Of a stretch of DNA of 64,000 nucleotides, positions 1-8,490 are shown piece by piece (within the stretch, counting starts at the first letter, position 1; each line of letters begins with the position of its first letter). The DNA comes from Pseudomonas sp. Root71 (lineage in GTDB: Bacteria; Pseudomonadota; Gammaproteobacteria; Pseudomonadales; Pseudomonadaceae): the NCBI RefSeq assembly GCF_001429045.1, contig NZ_LMHY01000012.1, positions 155,187-219,186 on the forward strand, written 5' to 3'. Position numbers and translations under genes: made by a program. The notes below the pieces were generated by a model, which did no database searches, was not told the DNA's origin, and saw only the letters and a program-made list of their open reading frames with translations.

Positions 1-88
1 TCTGGTGCAGGACATCGACACACCGCAAGACTGGAAACGCGCGGAATACCTGTACGCCGCGCTGAAGGCCGGAGGTGAATTGCAATGA
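1..88 (+). CDS. pseF: Pseudaminic acid cytidylyltransferase, C-terminal end (partial)
   Basis: Only the last 28 codons lie in the window, in frame 2, ending at TGA 86-88. The readable tail contains DIDTPQDWKRAEYLY, which matches the usual C-terminus of PseF, the CMP-pseudaminic acid synthetase that activates pseudaminic acid for flagellin glycosylation. The stop overlaps the ATG of the next pse gene as ATGA, so the two are translationally coupled. The assignment rests on this short tail plus the pseG-pseI context. Confidence 0.75.
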   Translation, partial: LVQDIDTPQDWKRAEYLYAALKAGGELQ

Positions 89-1590
89 GAGTACTGATTC
101 GCTCCGATGCCTCGCCGACCATCGGCAGCGGCCACATCGCACGCTGCCTGTGCCTGGCCCGGGTGTTGCGCAGGCAGGGCAGTCATGTGGCGTTCGCCTG
201 TCGCCTGTTACCGGGGCATCGACTGGAGGCATTGCGGGTCGAAGGTTTCGAAACCTTCGCGCTGCCCGAACGCTACAGCGATGAAGACCCGCAGCAAGCC
301 ATCGAATCCATGCTGCCATGGCAGGCCGATATCGCCGCGCTCGAACCGCTGCTGGAGCACCAGCCGGCATTTGACTGGATCATTGTCGACCACTACGGCC
401 TCGATCATCACTGGCAGACGGCCGCCCGGCGCTTTGCGCCACGGATCGCCGCGGTGGATGACCTCGCCACGCGGACCTACAGCGCCGATTTGCTGCTGAA
501 CCAGAACCTCTCGGGCACACCAGAGGCTTATACCTCGCTGCTGGCACCGGGTTGCCGGACGTTGTTCGGTCCCCGGTATGCGATGTTGCGCGACGAGTTC
601 TGTTGCCCGGCCATCGAAATCAAGCCCCGGGCCAAGCGTGTGCTGGTGAATTTCGGCGGTTTCGACGCGGCCATGCAGACCCATCATGCAATGCTGGCGC
701 TGGCGGACTTTGCTGAGCTGGAAGTCGATTTTGTCGCCGGGGCGGATAATCCGGCCTGGGCGCAGATGCAGGCGTTGGCGGCGAGTCGCCCGAATTGGCG
801 GCTGCACAGTTTCGTCAGCGACTTTTATCGATTGATGAGCGAAGCCGACCTGTTTGTCGGGGCAGGAGGCGGCACCAGTTGGGAACGGGCGGCCATGGGG
901 CTGCCGACGATTTGCATTGCCGTGTCGAACAACCAGCAGGCCAACGGCGAGGTCATGGCGGCCGCGGGTGCCCATGTGTTCATGGGCGGGCGCGAGCAGG
1001 TCAGTGTCGAGCAACTGCGCCTGGCCATTGGCCTTGTCGCGGGTAACCAGGGTTTGCGCCAGAGCCTGGCCCGGCAATCGCGACAACTGGTCGATGGCCG
1101 GGGGGCGCAGCGGGTAGCGGTTGCGCTGGCCGGCGCGGTGCTGAGGATGCGCCCGGCGACCCTGGGAGATGCACAGTTGTTGTTCGACGGGCGCAACTGT
1201 GAGGCCGTGCGCCGTTGGTCGCTGCAGACCGGCGTGATCGAATGGCCAGCGCATCAAAACTGGCTGACGGCGAGCCTGAGCAATCCCCGGCGGCTGTTGT
1301 TGATTGCCGAGGCCGATGACGGCCCGGTCGGTGTGCTGCGTTATGACCTGCGCGGTTTTACCGCCGAGGTGTCGATTTATCTGTTCGAAGGCCGGTTCGG
1401 CCTGGGTTGGGGCAGGGCGCTGCTGGCCCGTGGAGAAGCCTTTGTGAAGGTCCAGTGGCCAGAACTGGAGTCGCTCACCGCCCAGGTGTTGCCCGCTAAC
1501 CAGCCGTCGCTGAACGTCTTTCGCGAAGCCGGTTTTACCCAGAGTGCCTGCGCGTTCACGCGCGTATTGAAGGATCACGCAGATGACTAG
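85..1590 (+). CDS. pseG: PseG-type UDP-sugar hydrolase fused to a C-terminal GNAT (PseH-like) acetyltransferase
   Basis: 501 aa with two modules. Residues 1 to about 350 form a PseG-like GT-B fold, with GSGHIAR at 14-20 (His17 matches the PseG catalytic His) and a glycine-rich GAGGGTSWER at 259-268. PseG removes UDP from UDP-2,4-diacetamido-2,4,6-trideoxy-altrose in pseudaminic acid synthesis. Residues from about 354 to 501 form a GNAT domain with an acetyl-CoA loop around GLGWGRALL (439-447), like the PseH N-acetyltransferase that acts one step earlier. The gene overlaps pseF by ATGA and pseI by 8 bases. The start ATG is preceded by GGAGGTGAA. The PseH role of the fused domain is inferred from family and context; substrate specificity is not visible. 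Confidence 0.9.
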   Translation: MRVLIRSDASPTIGSGHIARCLCLARVLRRQGSHVAFACRLLPGHRLEALRVEGFETFALPERYSDEDPQQAIESMLPWQADIAALEPLLEHQPAFDWIIVDHYGLDHHWQTAARRFAPRIAAVDDLATRTYSADLLLNQNLSGTPEAYTSLLAPGCRTLFGPRYAMLRDEFCCPAIEIKPRAKRVLVNFGGFDAAMQTHHAMLALADFAELEVDFVAGADNPAWAQMQALAASRPNWRLHSFVSDFYRLMSEADLFVGAGGGTSWERAAMGLPTICIAVSNNQQANGEVMAAAGAHVFMGGREQVSVEQLRLAIGLVAGNQGLRQSLARQSRQLVDGRGAQRVAVALAGAVLRMRPATLGDAQLLFDGRNCEAVRRWSLQTGVIEWPAHQNWLTASLSNPRRLLLIAEADDGPVGVLRYDLRGFTAEVSIYLFEGRFGLGWGRALLARGEAFVKVQWPELESLTAQVLPANQPSLNVFREAGFTQSACAFTRVLKDHADD

Positions 1591-2635
1591 CTTCAAGATT
1601 GGCGAGCGCCTGATCGGTGCCGATGCACCGCCATTGATCATTGCCGAGATGAGCGGCAACCATAACCAGTCCCTGGACATGGCATTGCAAATCGTCGAGG
1701 CCGCGGCCAGGGCCGGTGCCCATGCGTTGAAGCTGCAAACCTATACCGCCGACACCATGACCCTGGACCTGGCCGAGGGCGAGTTTTTCATCAAGGATCC
1801 GAACAGCCTGTGGGCCGGTACTTCGTTGTACGCCTTGTACGAAAAGGCCCACACGCCTTGGGAATGGCATGCGCCGATTTTCGCACGCGCCAAAGAGTTG
1901 GGCCTGCTGGCGTTCTCCACGCCATTCGATGAGAGCGCCGTGGACTTCCTCGAAAGCCTCGACGTGCCGGCCTACAAGATCGCCAGTTTTGAAAATACCG
2001 ACTTGCCGCTGATCCGCCGGGTAGCCGCGACGGGCAAGCCGCTGATCATTTCCACCGGCATGGCCAGCATCGCCGAACTCGATGAAACCGTGCGCGCCGC
2101 CCGCGAAGCCGGGTGCAAGGACCTGGTGCTGCTCAAATGCACCAGCACCTATCCGGCATCACCCGCGAACAGCAACCTGCGCACGATCGGGCATTTGCGC
2201 GAGTTATTCGATTGCCAGGTGGGGCTGTCCGATCACTCCATGGGCGTCGGAGTGTCCGTGGCGGCGGTGGCATTGGGGGCAACGGTGGTGGAAAAGCATT
2301 TCACCCTCGACCGTGGGGCCGGTGGTGTCGACGCCAGTTTCTCGCTGGAACCCTCTGAACTGGCCAGCCTGGTGATCGAAACCGAGCGCGCCTGGCAAGC
2401 CATGGGGCAGGTGCATTACGGCCTCACCGAGGCTGAGCGCCCATCCCTGGTGTACCGTCGATCGTTATATGTGATCAAGGACATGGCGGCTGGCGAGCCC
2501 TTCGACGGGACAAACGTGAGAGCCATCCGTCCGGGGCTCGGGCTGGCGCCCAAGCATGCGCAAAGCCTCCTGGGACGCCGTGCCCGCCAGGCCATCCAGC
2601 GTGGAACAGCGCTGGACTGGTCGTTGGTCGAATGA
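1583..2635 (+). CDS. pseI: Pseudaminic acid synthase
   Basis: 350 aa, full length for the NeuB/PseI family, which condenses the deacetylated altrose sugar with phosphoenolpyruvate to give pseudaminic acid. The N-terminal TIM-barrel synthase domain (about 1-280) contains the family blocks IIAEMSGNHNQ and KLQTYTADT. A SAF (antifreeze-like) domain follows from about residue 290 to the end, beginning near RRSLYVIKDM and closing with GTALDW. It overlaps the end of the pseG fusion by 8 bases, so the island is a tight operon. The product feeds glycosylation of the flagellin encoded downstream. A legionaminic or sialic acid synthase is less likely given the pseG partner. Confidence 0.92.
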   Translation: MTSFKIGERLIGADAPPLIIAEMSGNHNQSLDMALQIVEAAARAGAHALKLQTYTADTMTLDLAEGEFFIKDPNSLWAGTSLYALYEKAHTPWEWHAPIFARAKELGLLAFSTPFDESAVDFLESLDVPAYKIASFENTDLPLIRRVAATGKPLIISTGMASIAELDETVRAAREAGCKDLVLLKCTSTYPASPANSNLRTIGHLRELFDCQVGLSDHSMGVGVSVAAVALGATVVEKHFTLDRGAGGVDASFSLEPSELASLVIETERAWQAMGQVHYGLTEAERPSLVYRRSLYVIKDMAAGEPFDGTNVRAIRPGLGLAPKHAQSLLGRRARQAIQRGTALDWSLVE

Positions 2636-2769
2636 CCCGTTGCCGGGCAGATTCGGCAAAATAGAGTGACCTGCGAGTCATAACGCGCATCTTCACTGTA
2701 TTGTATTGACCGGGAAGATGGCGCCTGACCCTTTATCGGGATCAGTGATGGCCCTCTACGCTTCCCGGC

Positions 2770-2787
2770 CGTCGCCTTGGGGCGACG
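2770..2787 (+). other. GC-rich tetraloop hairpin in the leader before the ketosynthase gene
   Basis: CGTCGCC, loop TTGG, GGCGACG: a perfect 7-bp stem inside the 226-bp gap between pseI and the FabH-like gene. No T-tract follows, so it is not a classical terminator. It may be a leader structure or chance. Nothing else recognisable is seen in the gap. Confidence 0.3.
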
Positions 2788-2861
2788 CAGATCCTGGTTT
2801 GTCGGCGCCCCTCGATTCCTGCGAGTGGTGGTATTGGGCTGTTTATTATTGGGAAGCCGTA

Positions 2862-3788
2862 ATGATTGGCATAAAGAGCATTGCGAGCTACGTTCCTGTA
2901 GCCGGCGTGGACAATTACGCACAAGGTGCAAAATTCGAGAAGGATGAAGAGTTCATCCTGGGCAAGATCGGTTCGGCCTTCCTGCCGCGCAAGGGCGTTG
3001 ATCAGGAAACTTCCGATCTGTGCGTTGAAGCGGCCAATGCGCTGTTTGCCAGCAACCCTGATCTGAAACGCGAATCCATCGATGCGTTGATCGTCGTCAC
3101 CCAGAACGGTGACGAAGAAGGCCTGCCACATACCGCAGCCATCGTGCAGGACAAGCTCGGCCTGCCGACTAACGTCGCTGCGTTCGATATTTCGCTGGGC
3201 TGTTCCGGTTATGTCTACGGCATCTATGCGATCAAGGGCTTCATGGAGGCCGCTGGGCTGAAGAACGGCCTGCTGATCACTGCCGACCCGTATTCGAAGA
3301 TCGTCGACCCGGAAGACCGCAACACCACCATGCTGTTCGGCGATGCGGCCACGGCTACCTGGATGGGCGAAAACCCGACCTGGGCACTGGGCAAGGCCAA
3401 GTTCGGCACCGACGGTTCCGGCGCTCCACATTTGAAAGTCACCGACGGCGTGTTCTTCATGAACGGCCGCCAGGTATTCAACTTTGCACTGCTCAAGGTG
3501 CCGGCGCATTTGCATGAATTGCTGGGCGAGTCGCAATTGAGCGCTGATGACATCGACGCGTTCTGCATTCACCAGGGCAGCGCGGCGATTGTCGATGCAG
3601 TCGCGCGGCGCTTCGAAGAGTGCCCGCAGAAGTTCATCAAGGACATGGTCGAGACCGGTAACACGGTGTCGTCGAGCATTCCATTGCTGCTGGAAAAGCA
3701 TATTCTCGATTCCGAATGGAAGCGCGTTGCGCTCAGCGGTTTCGGAGTGGGGCTGTCATGGGGTTCGGCGATCATCTATCGTCCTTGA
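2862..3788 (+). CDS. FabH-like 3-oxoacyl-ACP synthase III in the flagellin-glycosylation island
   Basis: 308 aa, close to FabH length. The KAS III triad is intact: Cys114 in SLGCSGYVYG, His237 in CIHQG and Asn267 in ETGNTVSSS. The start is ATG 2862 (MIGIKSIAS), where homology begins, with GGGAAG nine bases upstream; an in-frame upstream extension from 2706 has no family-like sequence. KAS III enzymes condense acyl-CoA with malonyl-ACP. In P. syringae a KAS III homologue sits in the flagellin glycosylation island, so a role in making an acyl group for a flagellin sugar is the best inference, rather than housekeeping fatty-acid synthesis. A strong terminator follows. Confidence 0.85.
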   Translation: MIGIKSIASYVPVAGVDNYAQGAKFEKDEEFILGKIGSAFLPRKGVDQETSDLCVEAANALFASNPDLKRESIDALIVVTQNGDEEGLPHTAAIVQDKLGLPTNVAAFDISLGCSGYVYGIYAIKGFMEAAGLKNGLLITADPYSKIVDPEDRNTTMLFGDAATATWMGENPTWALGKAKFGTDGSGAPHLKVTDGVFFMNGRQVFNFALLKVPAHLHELLGESQLSADDIDAFCIHQGSAAIVDAVARRFEECPQKFIKDMVETGNTVSSSIPLLLEKHILDSEWKRVALSGFGVGLSWGSAIIYRP

Positions 3789-3818
3789 GTGAAGGTCTTT
3801 TAATAAAAAGGCCGGTAC

Positions 3819-3855
3819 AAAAAAGCGCTCAAGGGTTAACCTTGAGCGCTTTTTT
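3819..3855 (+). terminator. Rho-independent terminator after the ketosynthase gene
   Basis: AAAAAAGCGCTCAAGG, loop GTTAA, CCTTGAGCGCTTTTTT: a perfect 16-bp stem with A-tract and T-tract, able to act in both directions. It ends about 24 bases before the maf start, so maf probably has limited read-through from pse or its own weak promoter. Confidence 0.92.
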
Positions 3856-3878
3856 GCTTGTATGGAATGCGAGGTAGC

Positions 3879-5171
3879 ATGAGCGAATGCTTTGAAGACA
3901 ATGCTCAGGTTATCCAGCGGCGCTGGCCGTCGCTGTATGCGCGATTGAAAACGGAAGATCGCCTGGGTATCGAGGTCAACCTGATCGAAGGTCGGGACTC
4001 GACGTTGTGCGTAGGCGGCATCCAGCTCACCAGCCGTCATGATCGTCTGCACGAGGCCCGCCTGCAGGCGGCCAGCCTCCCGCTCGACAAACCACAGCTG
4101 CACGTTTACGGCACCGGTTTCGGCGATTTGCCTTCGGTTCTGCTGGAGCGCGCCGGGCTTGAAAAGCTCTATGTCCATATTCTAAACGGCGCACTGTTCG
4201 CGCTGGTGTTGCAACTGATCGATCAGCGTCAATGGCTGGGCGATCCGCGCGTGCAACTGTTGTATGCCGGCGATATGTCGGACATCTGCACGCCGTTTTT
4301 TGCGTTGCCGGCCGAAATGCTGCTGGCCGATGACTTCAGTGCGAAGATTCGTGATCGCCTGGTCAGCGAAGTGCACCTGAGTTTCAATAATCGTGATTTC
4401 GACCCGCAGTCGCCAGTCATTGTGCAGCGCTTGCACGATACCCTCGAAGTGCTGCTGTCCGATGATGATGTGGCGCAGCTGTTTGGCACCTGTCCCGAGC
4501 GTGAAATCTATGTGATCGGCACAGGGCCAAGCCTTGAAGGGAATTTCGAGCGCTTGGCCGCCATGCGCAATCAAGCGTCGCGACCGCTGTTCATCAGTGT
4601 CGACACCGCCTACAGACCCCTTCGCGAGCACGGGATAAAACCTGACCTGGTCGTGAGCATCGATCAGCGCATCAGTGCGCTGCACTTGCCGTGCAAGGAC
4701 TCCGAAGACACTCCGCTGGTGTACTTGCCGTTGAGCGATCCAGACATGCTCAAAGCCTGGAAAGGCAAGCGTTACGGCGGTTACTCCGCCAGCCCGGTCT
4801 ACGCCGCGTTGCGTGAGCAACATCCGCGCGGGCAGCTCTACGTCAGCGGCAGCGTAATCCACCCTGCGGTCGATCTGGCAGTGAAGATGGGCGCGCAACG
4901 CATCACGCTGTTCGGTGCCGATTTCTCCTTCCCCATGAACAGGACCCATACCGGCTGGAACGATGGTGACCTGGGGCCGCCAGTGAACCAGGCCAGGCAC
5001 TGGGTGCACGATGGTCATGGGCAGAAGGTCAAGACGCAGCTCAATTTCCGCAGTTACCTGTGCGAACTCGAGCGTTACATTGCCAGGCATCCCGAGGTGC
5101 TTTTTTTCAATAGCAGCCGGGCAGGGGCGATGATTGCCGGTACGCAGTTCAACCAGGATTTCGTGCAATGA
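3879..5171 (+). CDS. Motility accessory factor (Maf, DUF115) flagellin glycosyltransferase
   Basis: 430 aa. The DUF115/MptE-like core carries YVIGTGPSLEGN around residues 211-222, the typical Maf nucleotide-sugar motif, and an upstream repeat-like block VYGTGFGDLPSVLLE at 77-91. Maf proteins transfer pseudaminic or legionaminic acid to flagellin Ser/Thr residues in the cytoplasm before export, which fits the pse genes upstream and fliC downstream. The start is ATG 3879 with GAGG five bases upstream; an in-frame TTG at 3858 lies inside the terminator tail and is rejected. The stop overlaps the next small gene as ATGA. Confidence 0.85.
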   Translation: MSECFEDNAQVIQRRWPSLYARLKTEDRLGIEVNLIEGRDSTLCVGGIQLTSRHDRLHEARLQAASLPLDKPQLHVYGTGFGDLPSVLLERAGLEKLYVHILNGALFALVLQLIDQRQWLGDPRVQLLYAGDMSDICTPFFALPAEMLLADDFSAKIRDRLVSEVHLSFNNRDFDPQSPVIVQRLHDTLEVLLSDDDVAQLFGTCPEREIYVIGTGPSLEGNFERLAAMRNQASRPLFISVDTAYRPLREHGIKPDLVVSIDQRISALHLPCKDSEDTPLVYLPLSDPDMLKAWKGKRYGGYSASPVYAALREQHPRGQLYVSGSVIHPAVDLAVKMGAQRITLFGADFSFPMNRTHTGWNDGDLGPPVNQARHWVHDGHGQKVKTQLNFRSYLCELERYIARHPEVLFFNSSRAGAMIAGTQFNQDFVQ

Positions 5172-5434
5172 AGTTTCAAGCGAAAGGCATCGACGGCAGC
5201 CGGCAGTGCGCGGGATTGTTTCGCCTGGGACGTGATGTCGAAGCGGCGTTGATCATGGTTGATCTGTTCGATGAGACGCAGCGCCTGTTTGCGCGGGCGC
5301 CCCAGGATGTACAGCAGGCCTGGGCCTTGATGCTCAGGCAAATGCTGGACTGCCAGGAGCGCCAGGATTGGCTGGGGCTCGCTGACTTCATGGAATATGA
5401 GTTGGTCGATTTACTGGAAAGACTGCCGGCCTGA
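5168..5434 (+). CDS. Conserved hypothetical protein coupled to maf
   Basis: 88 aa, acidic, no signal peptide or membrane segment. It is rich in Leu/Asp/Glu helices (for example the stretch AWALMLRQMLDCQERQ) and ends in LVDLLERLPA. I do not recognise the family. ATG overlaps the maf stop (ATGA), so the two proteins are made in a coupled way. Its small helical character and position between maf and fliC suggest an accessory or chaperone role in flagellin modification, but this is inference from context only. Confidence 0.65.
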   Translation: MKFQAKGIDGSRQCAGLFRLGRDVEAALIMVDLFDETQRLFARAPQDVQQAWALMLRQMLDCQERQDWLGLADFMEYELVDLLERLPA

Positions 5435-5572
5435 AATGGGCGGCGACAGCTTTGGCACGGGCCTTTGTGGGCTGGACAGTTTCATGGCGTCATTTTTTTA
5501 CGGTTGAGGGGGCGCTAAGCCCTTGTTTTCTCGGGGGTGGCAGGGTGATGGCAATTTTTTTTTAAAAAGCCC

Positions 5573-5599
5573 TCAAGCAACCTGCCAACCCGACGATAA
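5573..5599 (+). promoter_or_regulatory. Sigma28 (FliA) promoter of fliC
   Basis: TCAAGCAA, 11-bp spacer, GACGATAA. This fits the sigma28 pattern TAAAGTTT-N11-GCCGATAA, with the -10 box differing at one base, and lies about 80 bp before the flagellin start. The same GACGATA core recurs before fliS. The rest of the 245-bp gap shows nothing else clear. Confidence 0.85.
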
Positions 5600-5679
5600 C
5601 TATTACGAAGGTTCTCTAGGCCATACCCGGCGGTTGCCAGGGCCGGAAGCCGCAGTACCCAACCAACGAGGAATTCGTC

Positions 5680-6531
5680 ATGGCTTTAACCGTAAACACC
5701 AACACCACGTCGCTGGGCGTCCAGAAAAACCTGAACCGTGCTACCGATGCGCTTTCGACCTCGATGCAGCGCCTGTCTTCCGGCCTGAAAATCAACAGCG
5801 CCAAGGACGACGCCGCCGGCCTGCAGATCGCAACCCGCATGGCTGCACAGATCCGTGGTGGTACCCAGGCAATCCAGAACGCCAACGACGGTATCTCCGT
5901 TGCCCAGACCGCTGAAGGCGCTCTGCAGGCTTCGACCGACATTCTGCAGCGTATGCGTGAACTGGCTGTTAAAGCACGTAACGGTACCAACAGCACTGCT
6001 GACCAGACCGCTACCAACTCCGAATTCGCTCAGATGTCTGACGAAATCACTCGTATCTCTGCCTCTACCAACCTGAACGGCAAAAACCTGCTGGACGGTT
6101 CGGCTGGCACCATGCAGCTGCAAGTTGGCGCCAACACTGGTTCGGCCAACCGCATCGACCTGGTACTGAGCTCCAAGTTCGACGCCGTTTCCCTGTCTGT
6201 AGGCAGCGGTACTGTTGTTCTGACCGGTGCAACTTCCGCCACCCTGTCGGCCAACATCGACAACGCGATCACCGCGATCGACGCCGCACTGGCAACGATC
6301 AACGCCACCCGCGCAAACCTGGGTGCTTCGCAAAACCGTCTGACCAGCACCATCTCCAACCTGCAGAACATCGTGGAAAACACCACTGCTGCACAAGGCC
6401 GTGTACAAGACACCGACTTCGCCGCAGAAACCGCGAACCTGACCAAGCAGCAAACCCTGCAACAGGCTTCTACCTCGGTTCTGGCTCAAGCCAACCAACT
6501 GCCTTCCGCTGTACTGAAGCTGCTTCAGTAA
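5680..6531 (+). CDS. fliC: Flagellin
   Basis: 283 aa, near the short end for Pseudomonas flagellins. The N-terminal D0/D1 helices (MALTVNTN, QRLSSGLKINSAKDDAAGL) and C-terminal D1/D0 helices (TTAAQGRVQDTDFA to SAVLKLLQ) are intact. The central variable part, about residues 140-200, is very short and rich in Ser/Thr, so it offers likely O-glycosylation sites for the pse/maf products encoded upstream. Start ATG is preceded by GAGGAATT. Transcription is expected from the sigma28 promoter at 5573-5599 under FliA control. Exported by the flagellar type III apparatus and capped by FliD. Confidence 0.97.
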   Translation: MALTVNTNTTSLGVQKNLNRATDALSTSMQRLSSGLKINSAKDDAAGLQIATRMAAQIRGGTQAIQNANDGISVAQTAEGALQASTDILQRMRELAVKARNGTNSTADQTATNSEFAQMSDEITRISASTNLNGKNLLDGSAGTMQLQVGANTGSANRIDLVLSSKFDAVSLSVGSGTVVLTGATSATLSANIDNAITAIDAALATINATRANLGASQNRLTSTISNLQNIVENTTAAQGRVQDTDFAAETANLTKQQTLQQASTSVLAQANQLPSAVLKLLQ

Positions 6532-6553
6532 TTTCGGAATGAGTTTGGGCGGG

Positions 6554-6585
6554 GGAGTGTGCTTGTCACGCTCTCTCGCTTTTTT
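6554..6585 (+). terminator. Probable terminator or attenuator after fliC
   Basis: GGAGTGTG, loop CTTGT, CACGCTCT (8 pairs including two G-T wobbles) followed after CTCGC by six T. It would separate high-level flagellin mRNA from flaG with partial read-through. Confidence 0.55.
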
Positions 6586-6604
6586 ACGTTAAGAGGTGAT
6601 GGGC

Positions 6605-6958
6605 ATGGAGATGAGCGTAAAGCTTGGCGTGTCTTATCCGGCTCCCCAGCCAGCGAGCACCGTCACGGATAAGGCGCCGGAAAAGCCTAAGGCCGTCAGC
6701 GTGGCTCCGGAGGCGGACGAGAAGCCGGACAAGGATGACACCCATCTGAAGCAGGCGGTGCAGCAGATCGAAAAGTTTGTACAGTCGATCAAGCGCAATC
6801 TGGAGTTCTCGATCGACGAGCAATCCGGAAAGGTCGTTGTCAAAGTGATTGCAAGCGAAACGGGTGAAGTCGTGCGACAGATCCCCTCCGCGGAAGCCCT
6901 CAAGCTGGCGGAAAGTCTGAGCAATGCGAGCCACGTATTGTTCGACGCCAAAGTCTGA
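6605..6958 (+). CDS. flaG: FlaG family protein
   Basis: 117 aa from ATG 6605, placed 8 bases after AGAGG; GTG 6596, ATG 6599 and ATG 6611 are alternative starts. The N-terminal third is disordered and Pro/Lys/Glu rich. The C-terminal FlaG domain (about 50-115) has the conserved run KRNLEFSIDEQSGKVVVKV. In Pseudomonas, flaG lies between fliC and fliD; the family influences flagellar filament length. Its exact biochemical role is not established. Confidence 0.88.
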   Translation: MEMSVKLGVSYPAPQPASTVTDKAPEKPKAVSVAPEADEKPDKDDTHLKQAVQQIEKFVQSIKRNLEFSIDEQSGKVVVKVIASETGEVVRQIPSAEALKLAESLSNASHVLFDAKV

Positions 6959-7041
6959 TAGCTGGCATGAATAGTGTTTGTACGTTCTTTGGACGCAGGT
7001 AACGGTCAAAAGAGTGGCAGCAACCTGAAGGGAGACTAAAA

Positions 7042-8478
7042 ATGGCAAGTCCAATTTTGCCGGGTACGGGCCTTGGCTCTGGCCTGGATATCGGTGCGAT
7101 CGTTACTGCGCTGGTCAACGCCGACAAATCGGCGAAACAGACGCAGATCGATACTCAGACCAAAACCAACACGCTGAGGATTTCCGGTGTCGGTTCTCTG
7201 AAAAGCGCACTGACGGCCTTTCAGACGGCGCTGACCAATCTCGGCAGCAAGACCAATCCTGCGTTTGCGGGCTTTAGCGCAACTTCGGGTACCCCGTCGA
7301 TTCTGGGGGTGACTTCTGACAATACCGCCGTTGCCGGCACTTACAGCGTTGTTGTGAATAATCTGGCCACCAGCTCGAAAGTAGCCAGTGCTTCTTTTGC
7401 CGGCGGTGCCGCCAGTGCCATTCCGAGTGGTACTCTGAAAATCAGTCAGAATGGCACTGATTACGATGTCACAATTCCGGCCAATGCGACCTTGCAGAGC
7501 ACCCGGGATGCCATCAACTCTGCGCAGGCGAGCAATGGTATTTCTGCCAACATCGTGACCGACAGCACCGGTGCATCGCGACTGGTGATCAGCTCCAGCA
7601 AGACCGGTGCGGGTTCCGACCTTGTGGTCAGCGGTATCGCCGGCCTTGAAATCGACGGTACCCAACCGATGGGCAGCAACCCTTCGGCTTCAAGTTCAGG
7701 GGCTGTCAGCGGGGTTGCAGTGGATGCATCGCTGACTATCGACGGCTTGGCGGTGACCAGCAAGAGCAACACGGTTACCGGTGCAGTCAGTGGCCTGACC
7801 CTGAACCTGACGTCCGCCAGCACCGGTACGCCGCCAGCGGCTGCGACCGTCACTGTTGCGACCAACACCACCGGTTTGCAGACATCGATCCAGTCGTTCG
7901 TTGATTCCTACAACACCCTGATGAACACCATCAACACGCTGTCCAGGGCGACAGCGGATGCCGATGGCAACCTGACGGTTCAGGCGGCATTTACCGGTGA
8001 CTCGATGCCGCGCCAACTGATTTCCGATATCCGCGGCGTACTGACGGCTCCTGGTGCGGGCGGCCCATTGGCCGTGTTGTCGCAGCTCGGCGTGATGACG
8101 GACGAGAAAACCGGCAATCTGGCGTTCAACACGACGACGTTCAACAAGGCAATGACCACTGGCGGCATGAGTGGCCAGGTGCAGCAGCTGTTCAATGGCA
8201 CCAATGATACCAACGGCCTTTTGGCGCGCATGGGTACTGCTATCAAGCCTTATGTGTCCACGGGCGGGTTGCTGGATCAGCGCAATACCAACCTGCAGAG
8301 CCTCAGCAAGAACCTTTCGAACCAGCAGTTGGCGCTGGACTTGCGTGTCGAGAACATGACCAGGACGCTGACCGCCAAATACAACGCAATGGACCTTTTG
8401 GTCGGACAAATGAAGGCAACGGCGACCAGCATCACCTCGTTCTTCACGTCCTTGAATGCACAGAAGTCCAACAGCTAG
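7042..8478 (+). CDS. fliD: Flagellar filament cap protein FliD (HAP2)
   Basis: 478 aa, normal size. The N-terminal FliD domain starts LPGTGLGSGLDIGAIVTALV and the C-terminal coiled-coil region is around 390-465. The central portion is Ser/Thr/Ala/Gly-rich as in other Pseudomonas FliD. FliD forms the pentameric to hexameric cap that folds flagellin at the filament tip and, in P. aeruginosa, binds mucin. RBS GAAGGGAG is well placed. It is followed by a strong hairpin that isolates it from fliS. Confidence 0.96.
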   Translation: MASPILPGTGLGSGLDIGAIVTALVNADKSAKQTQIDTQTKTNTLRISGVGSLKSALTAFQTALTNLGSKTNPAFAGFSATSGTPSILGVTSDNTAVAGTYSVVVNNLATSSKVASASFAGGAASAIPSGTLKISQNGTDYDVTIPANATLQSTRDAINSAQASNGISANIVTDSTGASRLVISSSKTGAGSDLVVSGIAGLEIDGTQPMGSNPSASSSGAVSGVAVDASLTIDGLAVTSKSNTVTGAVSGLTLNLTSASTGTPPAAATVTVATNTTGLQTSIQSFVDSYNTLMNTINTLSRATADADGNLTVQAAFTGDSMPRQLISDIRGVLTAPGAGGPLAVLSQLGVMTDEKTGNLAFNTTTFNKAMTTGGMSGQVQQLFNGTNDTNGLLARMGTAIKPYVSTGGLLDQRNTNLQSLSKNLSNQQLALDLRVENMTRTLTAKYNAMDLLVGQMKATATSITSFFTSLNAQKSNS

Positions 8479-8490
8479 TCATGAGCTGAC

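Noticed and set aside
208..1680. Long open frame on the minus strand opposite pseG (490 aa)
   Set aside because: Complementary-strand shadow of a GC-rich gene; no recognisable domain and no RBS-supported context. The plus-strand frame has clear PseG motifs.
6963..6980. Possible sigma54 site TGGCATGAATAGTGTTTG upstream of fliD
   Set aside because: The base pair after the 10-bp spacer is GT instead of GC, and the -12 box is off; no better match in the flaG-fliD gap.
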